Shown here one piece after another: positions 33,714 through 40,306 of a stretch of 40,492 bases of DNA. Within the stretch, counting starts at the first letter, position 1, and every line of letters starts with the position of its first letter. This DNA is from an uncultured Spirochaetaceae bacterium (GTDB taxonomy: Bacteria > Spirochaetota > Spirochaetia > Sphaerochaetales > Sphaerochaetaceae), in NCBI GenBank assembly GCA_944388955.1, contig CALXKJ010000018.1, positions 1-40,492 on the forward strand. Direction: 5' to 3'. Position numbers and translations under genes: made by a program. Below the pieces are notes generated by a model, which saw only the letters and a list, made by a program, of their open reading frames with translations, was not told the DNA's origin and made no database searches.

Positions 33714-34999
33714 CAGCGGTTTCTTTCTCCTATTCTCTGTATTGCCTCATCTTCTGTCATTATCTCGCGTGTGGTGAGATCCTTTACTTCAGCTTTCCCT
33801 TCTTTGAAAGTGAGCATGTATGGAATCTCTTTAGCCTCGGCATACGCATAGATCTTCTTCATCTTCGCGTCTGGTATGAGATAGACATCTGTGCTGATGC
33901 CGTTGCTTCTCAGCTTTTCCGCTTCATTAAGTGCATCTGATACCTTTCCTGTTTCAGGGATGATGAGCACTTCAGCAGCTTCGGTCTTCTCGAGAAGGGG
34001 ACTCTTCAGCTCCTCAAGAGCTGCGAGGAGACGGTCAAGCCCGATTGATGAGCCGACGCCTGGAAGCTGCTCCTTCATGTAGAGTGAAGCAAGATTGTTG
34101 TATCTGCCACCTGAGCATACTGAGCCTATTGACGGAAGATCATCAAGGAATGTCTCATAGACGATTCCTGTATAGTAATCGAGACCACGTGTGATTGATG
34201 GATCGAAGACGAATGATTTCTCGATTCCAAGGGATGAAAGGAGCTGGTAAATCTCCCTCATTCTCTCAGATGACTCATTCCTTCCTCCTGAAAGGGTTTC
34301 CAGCTTCTCCAGTGTCTCCATAAAAGAGGAATTGTTTCCAGCTGTAATGAAGCTGATGATTCCATCCGCTTTCTCTTCCGAGCCAGTGATATCAACAAGA
34401 AGACGTTTTGTCTCGTCCTCTCCGATTTTCCTGAGCTTATCTACAGTACGGAGTATCTCGATACCTGAAGAGCTGAGGCCTTCTTTCTCAAGATAGGCGC
34501 TGAACATACCTCTGTGTGAGATGTGGAAAGTGTAGCGCTCTATGCCAAGGCTCTGGAAAGATTTATGCATCATCGAGAGTATCTCGGTATCGGAAATGGC
34601 GTTATCTGCACCGACGATATCGAAATCACACTGGATGAACTCTCTGTAGCGTCCTTTCTGTGGATTCTCGCCGCGCCATACCTTAGAGATATGATAACGC
34701 TTGAATGGCACACCGACCTCGTCGTGGTGAGCGGCCATGAATCTCGCAAAGGGAACTGTGAGATCAAAGCGCATTGCGACATCGCGTCCACCATTGTCGC
34801 TGAAACGGAATATCTGCTTATCTGTCTCGCCACCGCCTTTGCCGAGGAGCACTTCCGTGTACTCAAGCACTGGCGTATCTATAGGTACAAAGCCATACGA
34901 GGAGAAAACATCCTCGAGCTTTCTCATAATCTTCTTCTTCGGAATCTCGTCCTTTGGAAGGCTGTCTCTGAAGCCTTTCAGTATTACCGGATCAATCAT
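33713..34999 (-). CDS. hisS: Histidyl-tRNA synthetase
   Basis: Class II synthetase of 428 residues, a normal bacterial length. Motif 1 lies around the N-terminal TPVLEYTEV, motif 2 is FKRYHISKVWRGENPQKGRYREF with QCDFDIVG after it, the histidine-binding peptide is TRGLDYYTGIVYE, and motif 3 is SIGLDRLLAAL. The C-terminal 90 residues are the anticodon-binding domain. No Shine-Dalgarno precedes the ATG. A minus-strand TTGTCC (35030-35035) and an extended -10 (TGA then TATCAT at 35006-35011), 18 bases apart, end six bases before the start, so the message is predicted to be leaderless. Confidence 0.97.
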   Translation of the reverse strand: MIDPVILKGFRDSLPKDEIPKKKIMRKLEDVFSSYGFVPIDTPVLEYTEVLLGKGGGETDKQIFRFSDNGGRDVAMRFDLTVPFARFMAAHHDEVGVPFKRYHISKVWRGENPQKGRYREFIQCDFDIVGADNAISDTEILSMMHKSFQSLGIERYTFHISHRGMFSAYLEKEGLSSSGIEILRTVDKLRKIGEDETKRLLVDITGSEEKADGIISFITAGNNSSFMETLEKLETLSGGRNESSERMREIYQLLSSLGIEKSFVFDPSITRGLDYYTGIVYETFLDDLPSIGSVCSGGRYNNLASLYMKEQLPGVGSSIGLDRLLAALEELKSPLLEKTEAAEVLIIPETGKVSDALNEAEKLRSNGISTDVYLIPDAKMKKIYAYAEAKEIPYMLTFKEGKAEVKDLTTREIMTEDEAIQRIGERNR

Positions 35000-35116
35000 A
35001 CGCTGATGATATCATTATTTGAAGACAATGGACAATTGCGGCTGATTCATGTTGGCCTCGGTGCCTATTTCGTGAGGAATGTTTTTTTTATGTTATCCTT
35101 TATGTAGGAGATAACA

Positions 35117-35383
35117 ATGCCCTAGATAAGCAGATTCTATGGAATAGTCACAAAGATGCTCTATGAAGCAGGCAGTGAGCATAACAAACCCCATGTTCAC
35201 GTTGAGTGTGGAGAATAAGAGGCATCAGTTGGCATTGATGGAGAAGTTTTAGCTGGCGTCTTGCCTGAGAAGCAATACAAACTTGTGGCTGCCTGGCTGG
35301 CATTGCATGAAGATGAGCTTTATGAGGCATGGAACAATGCTGTTCAGATGAAACAGCTTTCAAAAATAAGACCTCTGAGCTGA
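35117..35383 (+). pseudogene. DUF4160 family gene broken by two nonsense codons
   Basis: Read in one frame from the ATG at 35117, 88 codons align with the small DUF4160 family: SRFYGIVTKMLYE, then HNKPHVHVECGE, VLAGVLPEKQYKLVAAWLALHEDELYEAW and the ending SKIRPLS. Two codons are stops, TAG at codon 3 (35123-35125, where the family has MPT) and TAA at codon 34 (35216-35218, where the family has the aromatic of GEYEA). There is no frameshift and the ribosome site AGGAG (35105-35109) is intact, so decay looks recent. It directly precedes the DUF2442 gene, the usual partner of this family as I recall it. Readthrough is unlikely, as two different stop codons are involved. Confidence 0.85.
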
Positions 35384-35397
35384 GGAGGAGACGAAAG

Positions 35398-35691
35398 ATG
35401 TACTTTTCAAATGGGTTTGTTTATGGTGGCACTCCTGCAGAGATGATGAAGGTCATCAAGGTAAAGCCGTTGGATAACATGCTGCTTCTTCTGACATTCA
35501 GTTCAGGAGAGCAGAGACTATATGACGCAAGCCAGCTCCTTGGGTATCCAATCTTCAAGCCACTGGAAGATAAGGATGTTTTCTCACACCCTGAGCTTGA
35601 CCATGGCGTGGTCACATGGCTTGATGGAGAACTGGATATTTCCCCGGAATCTATGTATGAGAATAGTTATCCATATGTAGCCAGGGCATAG
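35398..35691 (+). CDS. DUF2442 family protein
   Basis: A 97-residue protein with the DUF2442 layout: VIKVKPLDNMLLLLTFSSGEQRLYDASQLL, then PIFKPLEDKDVFSHPELDHGVVTW, and the ending DISPESMYENSYP. I use the ATG at 35398, ten bases after GAGGAG; the longer frame starting at 35329 overlaps the DUF4160 pseudogene and is not supported. DUF2442 and DUF4160 genes commonly sit together and have been discussed as possible toxin-antitoxin-like pairs; this function is not proven. Here the partner is dead and this gene remains open. Confidence 0.85.
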   Translation: MYFSNGFVYGGTPAEMMKVIKVKPLDNMLLLLTFSSGEQRLYDASQLLGYPIFKPLEDKDVFSHPELDHGVVTWLDGELDISPESMYENSYPYVARA

Positions 35692-35978
35692 AAGAGACTG
35701 GATGCAATAGGTTGTGTACGCCTACGTCTATGCATATGCGCTTTTGCAGTAATTTGAGGTTTTATGACACTACAGCAGTGTATGGGACGATGAAATAATT
35801 GAGTGGAAGAGGTCTCAATTCAAAGTAATTCTCTATAATAGATAGAATTAAAATTCAGATTGACCCCGAATTGACCCTGTTTTGTGCAACTGATGATATT
35901 CCGAACGATTCAGTATAGAATATTCAGTTGCACATTTTTGCTGACCTCTCAAAGCTTGACACTCAGTTGGAGGGATAA
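35692..35978. other. Non-coding spacer with a long inverted repeat and GACCC motifs
   Basis: No open frame of note. TATAAT at 35834-35839 resembles a -10 box. At 35861-35878 TTGACCC occurs twice (TTGACCCCGAATTGACCC). Then TGTGCAACTGA (35883-35893) faces TCAGTTGCACA (35924-35934), and the pairing continues inward as TATTC with GAATA after a three-base bulge; the repeat is followed by TTTTTG, so on the plus strand it could be a terminator for the DUF2442 transcript. The nucleotidyltransferase gene starts 45 bases after it. Confidence 0.7.
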
Positions 35979-36620
35979 ATGGACATAAGCATATTCATGG
36001 AATCTTTCAAGGATAATCTTCTCGCTCTTTTCAATGATAATCTTCTTTTTCTCGGTATTCAGGGCAGTTATGGCAGAAGTGAGGCAAAGGAGACAAGCGA
36101 TATCGATCCAGTCATAATCCTCAAACAGTGTAGAAAAGATGAACTTCTGAGATATAGAGATTATATTGATACTCTTCCCGAAAAAGATATCCTCTGTGGA
36201 TTTGTCTCTTCTATAGATGAACTCAGAGCATGGGAAAGCGCTGACAGAGCACAGCTGGTTCTAGATACAAGGCCTCTATACGGCAACATTGAAGGGCTAT
36301 GTCCGCCGATAACAGGAGATGATATCAGAAGAGCAGTACAGCAGGGAGCTTGTGCAATATACCATGCTTCCTCTCACAACATACTTCATGCTAGAAACTG
36401 GTCAATCCTTCCAGAGCTCTATAAGAGCGCAGGATTCACGATAAGGATGAAGCATTATCTTCAGACTGATGTTTATGTATCCGCATTCAGAGATCTTGTT
36501 GCTGTCGTGGATGAGGAAGAAAGAACAATTCTCGGCGCGTACAATCCAGACACAGAAGATGATGCATTCATGCTTCTTGAATGGGCATCAAAGACAATGA
36601 AAGATATCAACGCAGATTGA
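35979..36620 (+). CDS. Nucleotidyltransferase (polymerase-beta superfamily)
   Basis: A 213-residue protein with the MNT-type active-site signature GSYGRSEAKETSDID at residues 29-43: the GS pair binds the nucleotide phosphate, and Asp41 and Asp43 are two of the metal ligands. The C-terminal 120 residues are helical, with no HEPN RxxxxxH motif. Candidates are a drug-modifying nucleotidyltransferase, an MNT antitoxin without partner, or a tRNA/protein nucleotidyltransferase; the sequence does not decide. GGAGGG stands five bases before the ATG. Its base composition and neighbours (toxin-antitoxin pair, pseudogenes) suggest an acquired segment. A TGTGCAG/CTGCACA hairpin follows at 36660-36678. 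Confidence 0.8.
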   Translation: MDISIFMESFKDNLLALFNDNLLFLGIQGSYGRSEAKETSDIDPVIILKQCRKDELLRYRDYIDTLPEKDILCGFVSSIDELRAWESADRAQLVLDTRPLYGNIEGLCPPITGDDIRRAVQQGACAIYHASSHNILHARNWSILPELYKSAGFTIRMKHYLQTDVYVSAFRDLVAVVDEEERTILGAYNPDTEDDAFMLLEWASKTMKDINAD

Positions 36621-36752
36621 TCAGAGATTCAGAACTATGTAGATGCCTTCTCTTTTGGTTGTGCAGGAAAACTGCACATGGCCGTATAAATCAGGATAGA
36701 AGGAACAATCTTGGATAGCCTCCTATTAAACATGAGGGATGTTTATTATAGT

Positions 36753-36780
36753 TGCATTATACGATAAAATCGTATAAATT
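36753..36780 (+). promoter_or_regulatory. Promoter and operator of the toxin-antitoxin operon
   Basis: TATACGAT-AAA-ATCGTATA at 36758-36776 is a perfect 8-bp inverted repeat with a 3-base centre. It lies between TTGCAT (36753-36758) and TAAATT (36775-36780), spaced 16 bases. An Xre-type antitoxin bound here would block the promoter, the standard autoregulation of such operons. The -10 ends six bases before the GTG of the toxin gene. Confidence 0.65.
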
Positions 36781-36786
36781 TAAAAT

Positions 36787-37116
36787 GTGGAAAGAGAATT
36801 CATATATACAGAACCATTTCGTAAGTGCTGGAAAGCAATGGGATTGGGTGATGATGAGCAGCATGAGCTGGAAAACATCTTGCTTGAGAATCCCCGGAAG
36901 GGTGTTGTAATAGAGGGGTTGGCTGGTATAAGGAAATTGCGGATAAAGCTCGAAGGGCGAGGCAAGAGCGGAGGGGGACGGGTAATATATCTTGACGTAC
37001 TGGAGAAAAAGAAACTCTATCTGCTGTTCGCTTATCCAAAAAATGTGCAGGAGGATCTTACTTCCGAACAGCGTAGGCTTCTTCGACGGATGGCTGAGGC
37101 CATAATGGAGGAATAG
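36787..37116 (+). CDS. RelE/HigB-type toxin
   Basis: A 109-residue basic protein of the RelE/ParE fold. It shows the pattern FRKCWKAMGLGDDE, ENPRKGVVIEGLAGIRKLRIKL and GGGRVIYLDVLEKKKLYLLFAYPKN, as in HigB-2/RelE toxins that cut mRNA in the ribosome. The reading starts with GTG; there is no Shine-Dalgarno and the -10 box ends six bases upstream. The toxin gene precedes the antitoxin gene, the order of higBA-type loci. They are separated by two bases. Confidence 0.85.
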   Translation: MEREFIYTEPFRKCWKAMGLGDDEQHELENILLENPRKGVVIEGLAGIRKLRIKLEGRGKSGGGRVIYLDVLEKKKLYLLFAYPKNVQEDLTSEQRRLLRRMAEAIMEE

Positions 37117-37118
37117 AT

Positions 37119-37493
37119 ATGGGCGATCATGTTTTCAAATCAAAATACAGCAAGGAAGAAATAGAGAGAAATTTCAAAGATGCCGATTTCTTCAATGGAA
37201 TAAGGGAAGGTCTTGAAGAGGCTCTTGCATATGAGAAGGGGAAAGCAAGCGCTGAGACTATTGCTAGAAAGAGAAGCCTTCCTGACGTGGATGTGAAAGC
37301 AGAACGCGAATCTCTTGATATGACGCAAAAGGCTTTTGCAAATGTGCTTGGGGTTTCCAAAAGAACTGTAGAAGCCTGGGAAACAGGACGAAGTACACCC
37401 TCTCCTACAGCAAAGAATCTGATTTATCTTATATCTCAGAAACCCGATCTTGTACTTATGCTGCAGGAAGCACGACGTGATTACTCAATCTGA
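37119..37493 (+). CDS. Xre-family antitoxin (HigA-like)
   Basis: A 124-residue protein. The N-terminal 55 residues are charged and helical and likely wrap the toxin; the C-terminal part (about 60-118) is a Cro/C1-type HTH with the landmarks MTQKAFANVLGVSKRTVEAWE and GRSTPSPTAKNLI. It is expected to neutralise the upstream RelE-type toxin and bind the palindrome before the operon. The start lies two bases after the toxin stop. Confidence 0.88.
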   Translation: MGDHVFKSKYSKEEIERNFKDADFFNGIREGLEEALAYEKGKASAETIARKRSLPDVDVKAERESLDMTQKAFANVLGVSKRTVEAWETGRSTPSPTAKNLIYLISQKPDLVLMLQEARRDYSI

Positions 37494-37560
37494 CCCAGAT
37501 TTAACCCCAAAAATTCTTGAAACGTCTGAGACAGGTTATACAGCGGTTATTTGAGACCAT

Positions 37561-37923
37561 GTGACACAATAGATCATCGCAGAGAGCGTGAGAACCAATC
37601 CCGGATATGTGCGGCAGCTGATGTCTGCTCTCAGAAGGGGAGGGATTATTTCAAGTACAAGGGGGCATGCAAAACCGATGCTAGCGAAAGATGCAGGAGA
37701 AATCACACTACGTGATGTATATAAGGCCATCGAGGGGGATAAGCCTCTTCTGCATCTCGATACGCATACCAATCCTGAATGCGGCGTGGGTGTGAATATA
37801 CAGCTGGCTCTCCAGGAATACTATGACAGGATCCAGATAGCTGCTGAAGCTGAGATGGCAAGGATAACACTCCAGGATGTACTTGATGGATATCATGAAA
37901 GAATAAAGGAGGATAAGCGTTGA
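37561..37923 (+). pseudogene. Rrf2-family regulator, 5' part lost and in-frame stop
   Basis: From 37588 (GTG) an open frame of 111 codons matches the C-terminal three quarters of Rrf2 regulators: TNPGYVRQLMSALRRGGII, the EITLRDVYKAIEGD block and THTNPECGVGVNIQLAL. Homology continues upstream without a start: V-T-Q-stop-I-I-A-E-S-V, where the family reads VTSEEIAESV, so a TAG at 37570-37572 stands in place of a glutamate codon (GAG to TAG is one change). A further TGA lies at 37552-37554 and the first 25 or so residues (the usual MQISSRFTIAVH-type start) are missing. The usual Fe-S cysteines are not all present; only one Cys remains. Probably dead, or a short product from GTG 37588. The junction is close to the end of the antitoxin segment. 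Confidence 0.75.
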
Positions 37924-38249
37924 AGGTTGGAATCATAAGATGCATGCAGACTGAGGATTACTGCCCTGGAACCACTGATTTCAAGATGGTTCAGGAACAT
38001 AAGGGCGCTTTTGAGAGCCAGGAAGATATTGAAATCGTTGGGTTCACTAACTGCGGAGGATGTCCGGGAAAAAAAACGGTGCTCAGGGCAAGAAAGCTTA
38101 TCGAAAGGGGCGCAGACACAATAGCATTTGCGTCCTGTATAACCAAGGGAACCCCAATTGGCTATCCATGTCCACTCAAGGACAAGATGATTGAACTTGT
38201 AAGGAAAGAAGCTGGCGAATCCGTCAATATATTGGATTATACTCATTGA
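37920..38249 (+). CDS. CGGC-domain protein
   Basis: A 109-residue protein of the CGGC family, a small domain with conserved cysteines proposed to bind metal or zinc. The name-giving motif is at FTNCGGCPGK near residue 44-52, with two more conserved cysteines in ASCITKG and PCPLK, and one in the N-terminal strand IIRCMQ. The start is TTG at 37920, seven bases after AAGGAGG, and overlaps the Rrf2 stop as TTGA, so the two were co-translated. Rrf2 with a CGGC protein suggests an iron- or redox-related unit. A nested inverted repeat (ATTGGATT with AATCCAAT, CTCAT with ATGAG) spans its stop at 38231-38276. Confidence 0.88.
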   Translation: MKVGIIRCMQTEDYCPGTTDFKMVQEHKGAFESQEDIEIVGFTNCGGCPGKKTVLRARKLIERGADTIAFASCITKGTPIGYPCPLKDKMIELVRKEAGESVNILDYTH

Positions 38250-38363
38250 TAGTGATGAGAACAGGAACAATCCAATGAGTTGTGAAAGTTTACACTGTAT
38301 TATGCCTCAGATTATTTCTCCCGTGTGAATGATCTGTTAATTGCTTATTCGTTGATATGTGAC

Positions 38364-38394
38364 AAAAAGAGGCGGGGTAGATGGCTCCGCCTCT
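38364..38394 (-). terminator. Terminator of the secreted-protein gene
   Basis: On the minus strand AGAGGCGG pairs with CCGCCTCT around an 11-base loop and is followed by TTTTTGTC. It lies about 20 bases after the stop codon at 38416. Confidence 0.85.
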
Positions 38395-38415
38395 TGAAGA
38401 ATATTCATACTTTGT

Positions 38416-38931
38416 TCAGTACCTGAATCCAATTGACAATATCGGTGATACATAGAAATCACCAGAGAATCCAGTATCACCTGTGTCAAGATTCACGCCA
38501 AGCATGCCGTATCCCAAATTGCATCCGATAAGCAGTGCTATGGCATTATTCAGATAATAGGTTGCTCCAATGTATCCTCCGATTCCAAGATCGAATATCC
38601 CTGTACCGATATACTGCTCTGCGAGAGATGCTCCGATGGCGACATCAATTGACATCGGCACGTTTGAGAGCAGGTAACGATAGCTCGGCCCGACAAGCAT
38701 CCCAATCGCCATCGCATTGTCAGCAAGATTGAAATCAGCATTCACCGATACCATATACCCGACAGGGCAGTCATTGACATAGCCGAAAGTCTGGGATGCA
38801 AGCCCTCCCATATGCTCCCCATCTCTGAACTCATAGTTCACACCGATGCTTGTGAGACCGTCAAAAGAGGCGAAGGCTGCGCTGGCGGCTACGATTGTGA
38901 CGATTGCAATAATCAAAATTCTTTTTTTCAT
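38416..38931 (-). CDS. Small secreted barrel-like outer-membrane protein
   Basis: A 171-residue protein with a signal peptide (about residues 1-21, ending AAFA). The mature part is Gly-rich with alternating strands (IGGYIGATYYL, IALLIGCNLGYGML) and ends in an aromatic, IGFRY, as outer-membrane barrels do for recognition by BamA. GGAG is seven bases before the ATG. No specific family. It shares its general character with the protein at 10525-11058 but no clear sequence match is visible by eye. Confidence 0.75.
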   Translation of the reverse strand: MKKRILIIAIVTIVAASAAFASFDGLTSIGVNYEFRDGEHMGGLASQTFGYVNDCPVGYMVSVNADFNLADNAMAIGMLVGPSYRYLLSNVPMSIDVAIGASLAEQYIGTGIFDLGIGGYIGATYYLNNAIALLIGCNLGYGMLGVNLDTGDTGFSGDFYVSPILSIGFRY

Positions 38932-38949
38932 TTTCTATCTCCTAGCAAT

Positions 38950-39186
38950 TTATTTGTTACGTATTTCCTGTTCTTCTCTCTTGAGCCGCTCTTTTGCCTC
39001 TTCAATGCTCTCACCTTCCCTCTGGAGGTAACGGCTGATGAACGAATCCTCTATTTTTGTGAATCCTTCCACGACTCCGTTCTCGATTTTCTTATACCCA
39101 TTCACGACACCATCCTGAATCTTCTGGAAACCTGTCGTGACATCCTCTGCAATCTTCTCATTTGCTTCTACGATTTTTGATTTCAT
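38950..39186 (-). CDS. Small amphipathic repeat protein
   Basis: A 78-residue protein without signal peptide. Residues 16-48 hold three 11-residue repeats of the form G-F/Y-x-K-I-x-D/N-G-V-V-x (for example GFQKIQDGVVN, GYKKIENGVVE, GFTKIEDSFIS), giving an amphipathic helix with an 11-residue (hendecad) period. The C-terminus is a charged helix (EEAKERLKREEQ). Proteins of this type occur in many Firmicutes and spirochaetes, function not known to me. The ATG at 39186 follows GGGAGG by five bases; it overlaps the upstream membrane gene by 29 bases. Confidence 0.75.
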   Translation of the reverse strand: MKSKIVEANEKIAEDVTTGFQKIQDGVVNGYKKIENGVVEGFTKIEDSFISRYLQREGESIEEAKERLKREEQEIRNK

Positions 39187-39787
39187 TAGTCCTCCCATAT
39201 AGAATCATTGAGATTCCTGTAGCTGCTATGAAAAGGCATACTGTGCTTCCGCAGATAATATTCATCAGTAATGCCCATTCATGATTTTCATTTCCGAATG
39301 AGACTATCATCGAACGCTGGAGGCTGAGCAACGAGGCCGCAACCTCAGCATAGGTGATACACCTGATTGTTCTGGGTATCGGCCTGCTGTCGTTTCTGGC
39401 ATTAACTGCTCTGACAATTGCGAATCCGAGCTTCGTGAAGGTATATGCAGCGACGGTTATCATGATGATCTCACCGTGTCCCTTCGTAACCTGTCGTATT
39501 GAAGAGACATAGACGATTGCTGCAATCTGCATATCCAGAAGAAGCAGGATGATGCCGGAGAAAAACAGTATTCCATGCCCATCCTGGGCAGCTCCATCTT
39601 TCTTCCAGAATATGAGAATCCGGAACCGGATGATGCACAGCGGTGCAAGGAATGCAGCCATCATCAAATACCATTCAGACTGAAAAATCCATGCCAGAGC
39701 CAGGTTGAACACCGCATAACTGGCATTGAATACCAACGAAAGGCTGGTTTTCAGGATATCTCTGTTGACCTGTCTATCTTCAGCCAT
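39158..39787 (-). CDS. Multi-pass membrane protein, unknown function
   Basis: A 209-residue protein with about five hydrophobic segments: near residues 20-55, 72-92, 103-123, 143-158 and 170-197. Loops are basic on the predicted cytoplasmic side (RRSK at the C-terminus, RQVTKGHG). No transporter or enzyme motif is visible. GGGAG lies nine bases before the ATG. It precedes the repeat protein and follows another membrane protein, so the three may form one transcript. Confidence 0.7.
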   Translation of the reverse strand: MAEDRQVNRDILKTSLSLVFNASYAVFNLALAWIFQSEWYLMMAAFLAPLCIIRFRILIFWKKDGAAQDGHGILFFSGIILLLLDMQIAAIVYVSSIRQVTKGHGEIIMITVAAYTFTKLGFAIVRAVNARNDSRPIPRTIRCITYAEVAASLLSLQRSMIVSFGNENHEWALLMNIICGSTVCLFIAATGISMILYGRTNEIKNRRSK

Positions 39788-39819
39788 CTCCAGGATTCTC
39801 CCAGCGACATGTCTTTGCC

Positions 39820-40191
39820 TCAGTCTTCAATTCCTTTCACAAGCGGAATGAGCATCAGCAGGATGATTATCCCGACAAGGCCGAGGATGATGCCCAGAAT
39901 CATGTTGTTCCATATCATCGTGAAGCACATGCCGCAGCCAAATATCAGGGTTCCCAGAATGCCTGCGATGACTGTAAGGATCATACGCTTGGAAATCTCG
40001 ATTGGTTCCTTATTCGTCAATCTCCTGTAGACAATGATTGTTACCAATCCCAGAACTAGACCTATGACACCGAATACAATCCCTTGTCTGAATGCATGCC
40101 ATTCCGGAATCAGTGCCATACACATTCCGAGTGCGAAGAATACGACGCTTATTGTCGTCAACACTATAGTGATAAAAGTAGTTTTCTTCAT
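39820..40191 (-). CDS. Small four-helix membrane protein
   Basis: A 123-residue protein with four hydrophobic segments in two hairpins (residues 5-27, 36-55, 70-93, 94-117), and short loops. Lys/Arg in the central loop (YRRLTNKEPIEISKR) place it inside. No family recognised. The ATG is preceded by AGGAG at a long spacing of about eleven bases. It is divergent from the TetR-type regulator and probably controlled by it; a minus-strand promoter TTGTAC-18-TATAGT lies across the inverted repeat at 40245-40285. Confidence 0.65.
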   Translation of the reverse strand: MKKTTFITIVLTTISVVFFALGMCMALIPEWHAFRQGIVFGVIGLVLGLVTIIVYRRLTNKEPIEISKRMILTVIAGILGTLIFGCGMCFTMIWNNMILGIILGLVGIIILLMLIPLVKGIED

Positions 40192-40244
40192 AATTCGATG
40201 AACTCCTATAACTCAACAGTTGTTGTTTTAATCTGGCTGCACTA

Positions 40245-40285
40245 TACTGTTAGTTGTCGGAAAGGTACAACGACAATTAACAGTA
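40245..40285. repeat. 15-bp inverted repeat between membrane operon and TetR gene
   Basis: TACTGTTAGTTGTCG (40245-40259) faces CGACAATTAACAGTA (40271-40285), matching at 14 of 15 positions, with an 11-base centre. It lies between the divergent starts at 40191 and 40307 and overlaps a TATACT/TATAGT -10-like site. It is a good candidate for the operator of the adjacent TetR-family regulator. Confidence 0.65.
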
Positions 40286-40306
40286 CATTTGTTGAGATAA
40301 AGAAAA

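Noticed and set aside
34523-35107. 194-codon plus-strand frame
   Set aside because: Antisense to hisS, which has all its synthetase motifs; translation has no recognisable domain.
35117-35383. Stop-codon reassignment or selenocysteine/pyrrolysine in the DUF4160 gene
   Set aside because: The two stops are different (TAG, TAA), no recoding element is visible, and all other genes in the window use TAA, TAG and TGA as normal stops.
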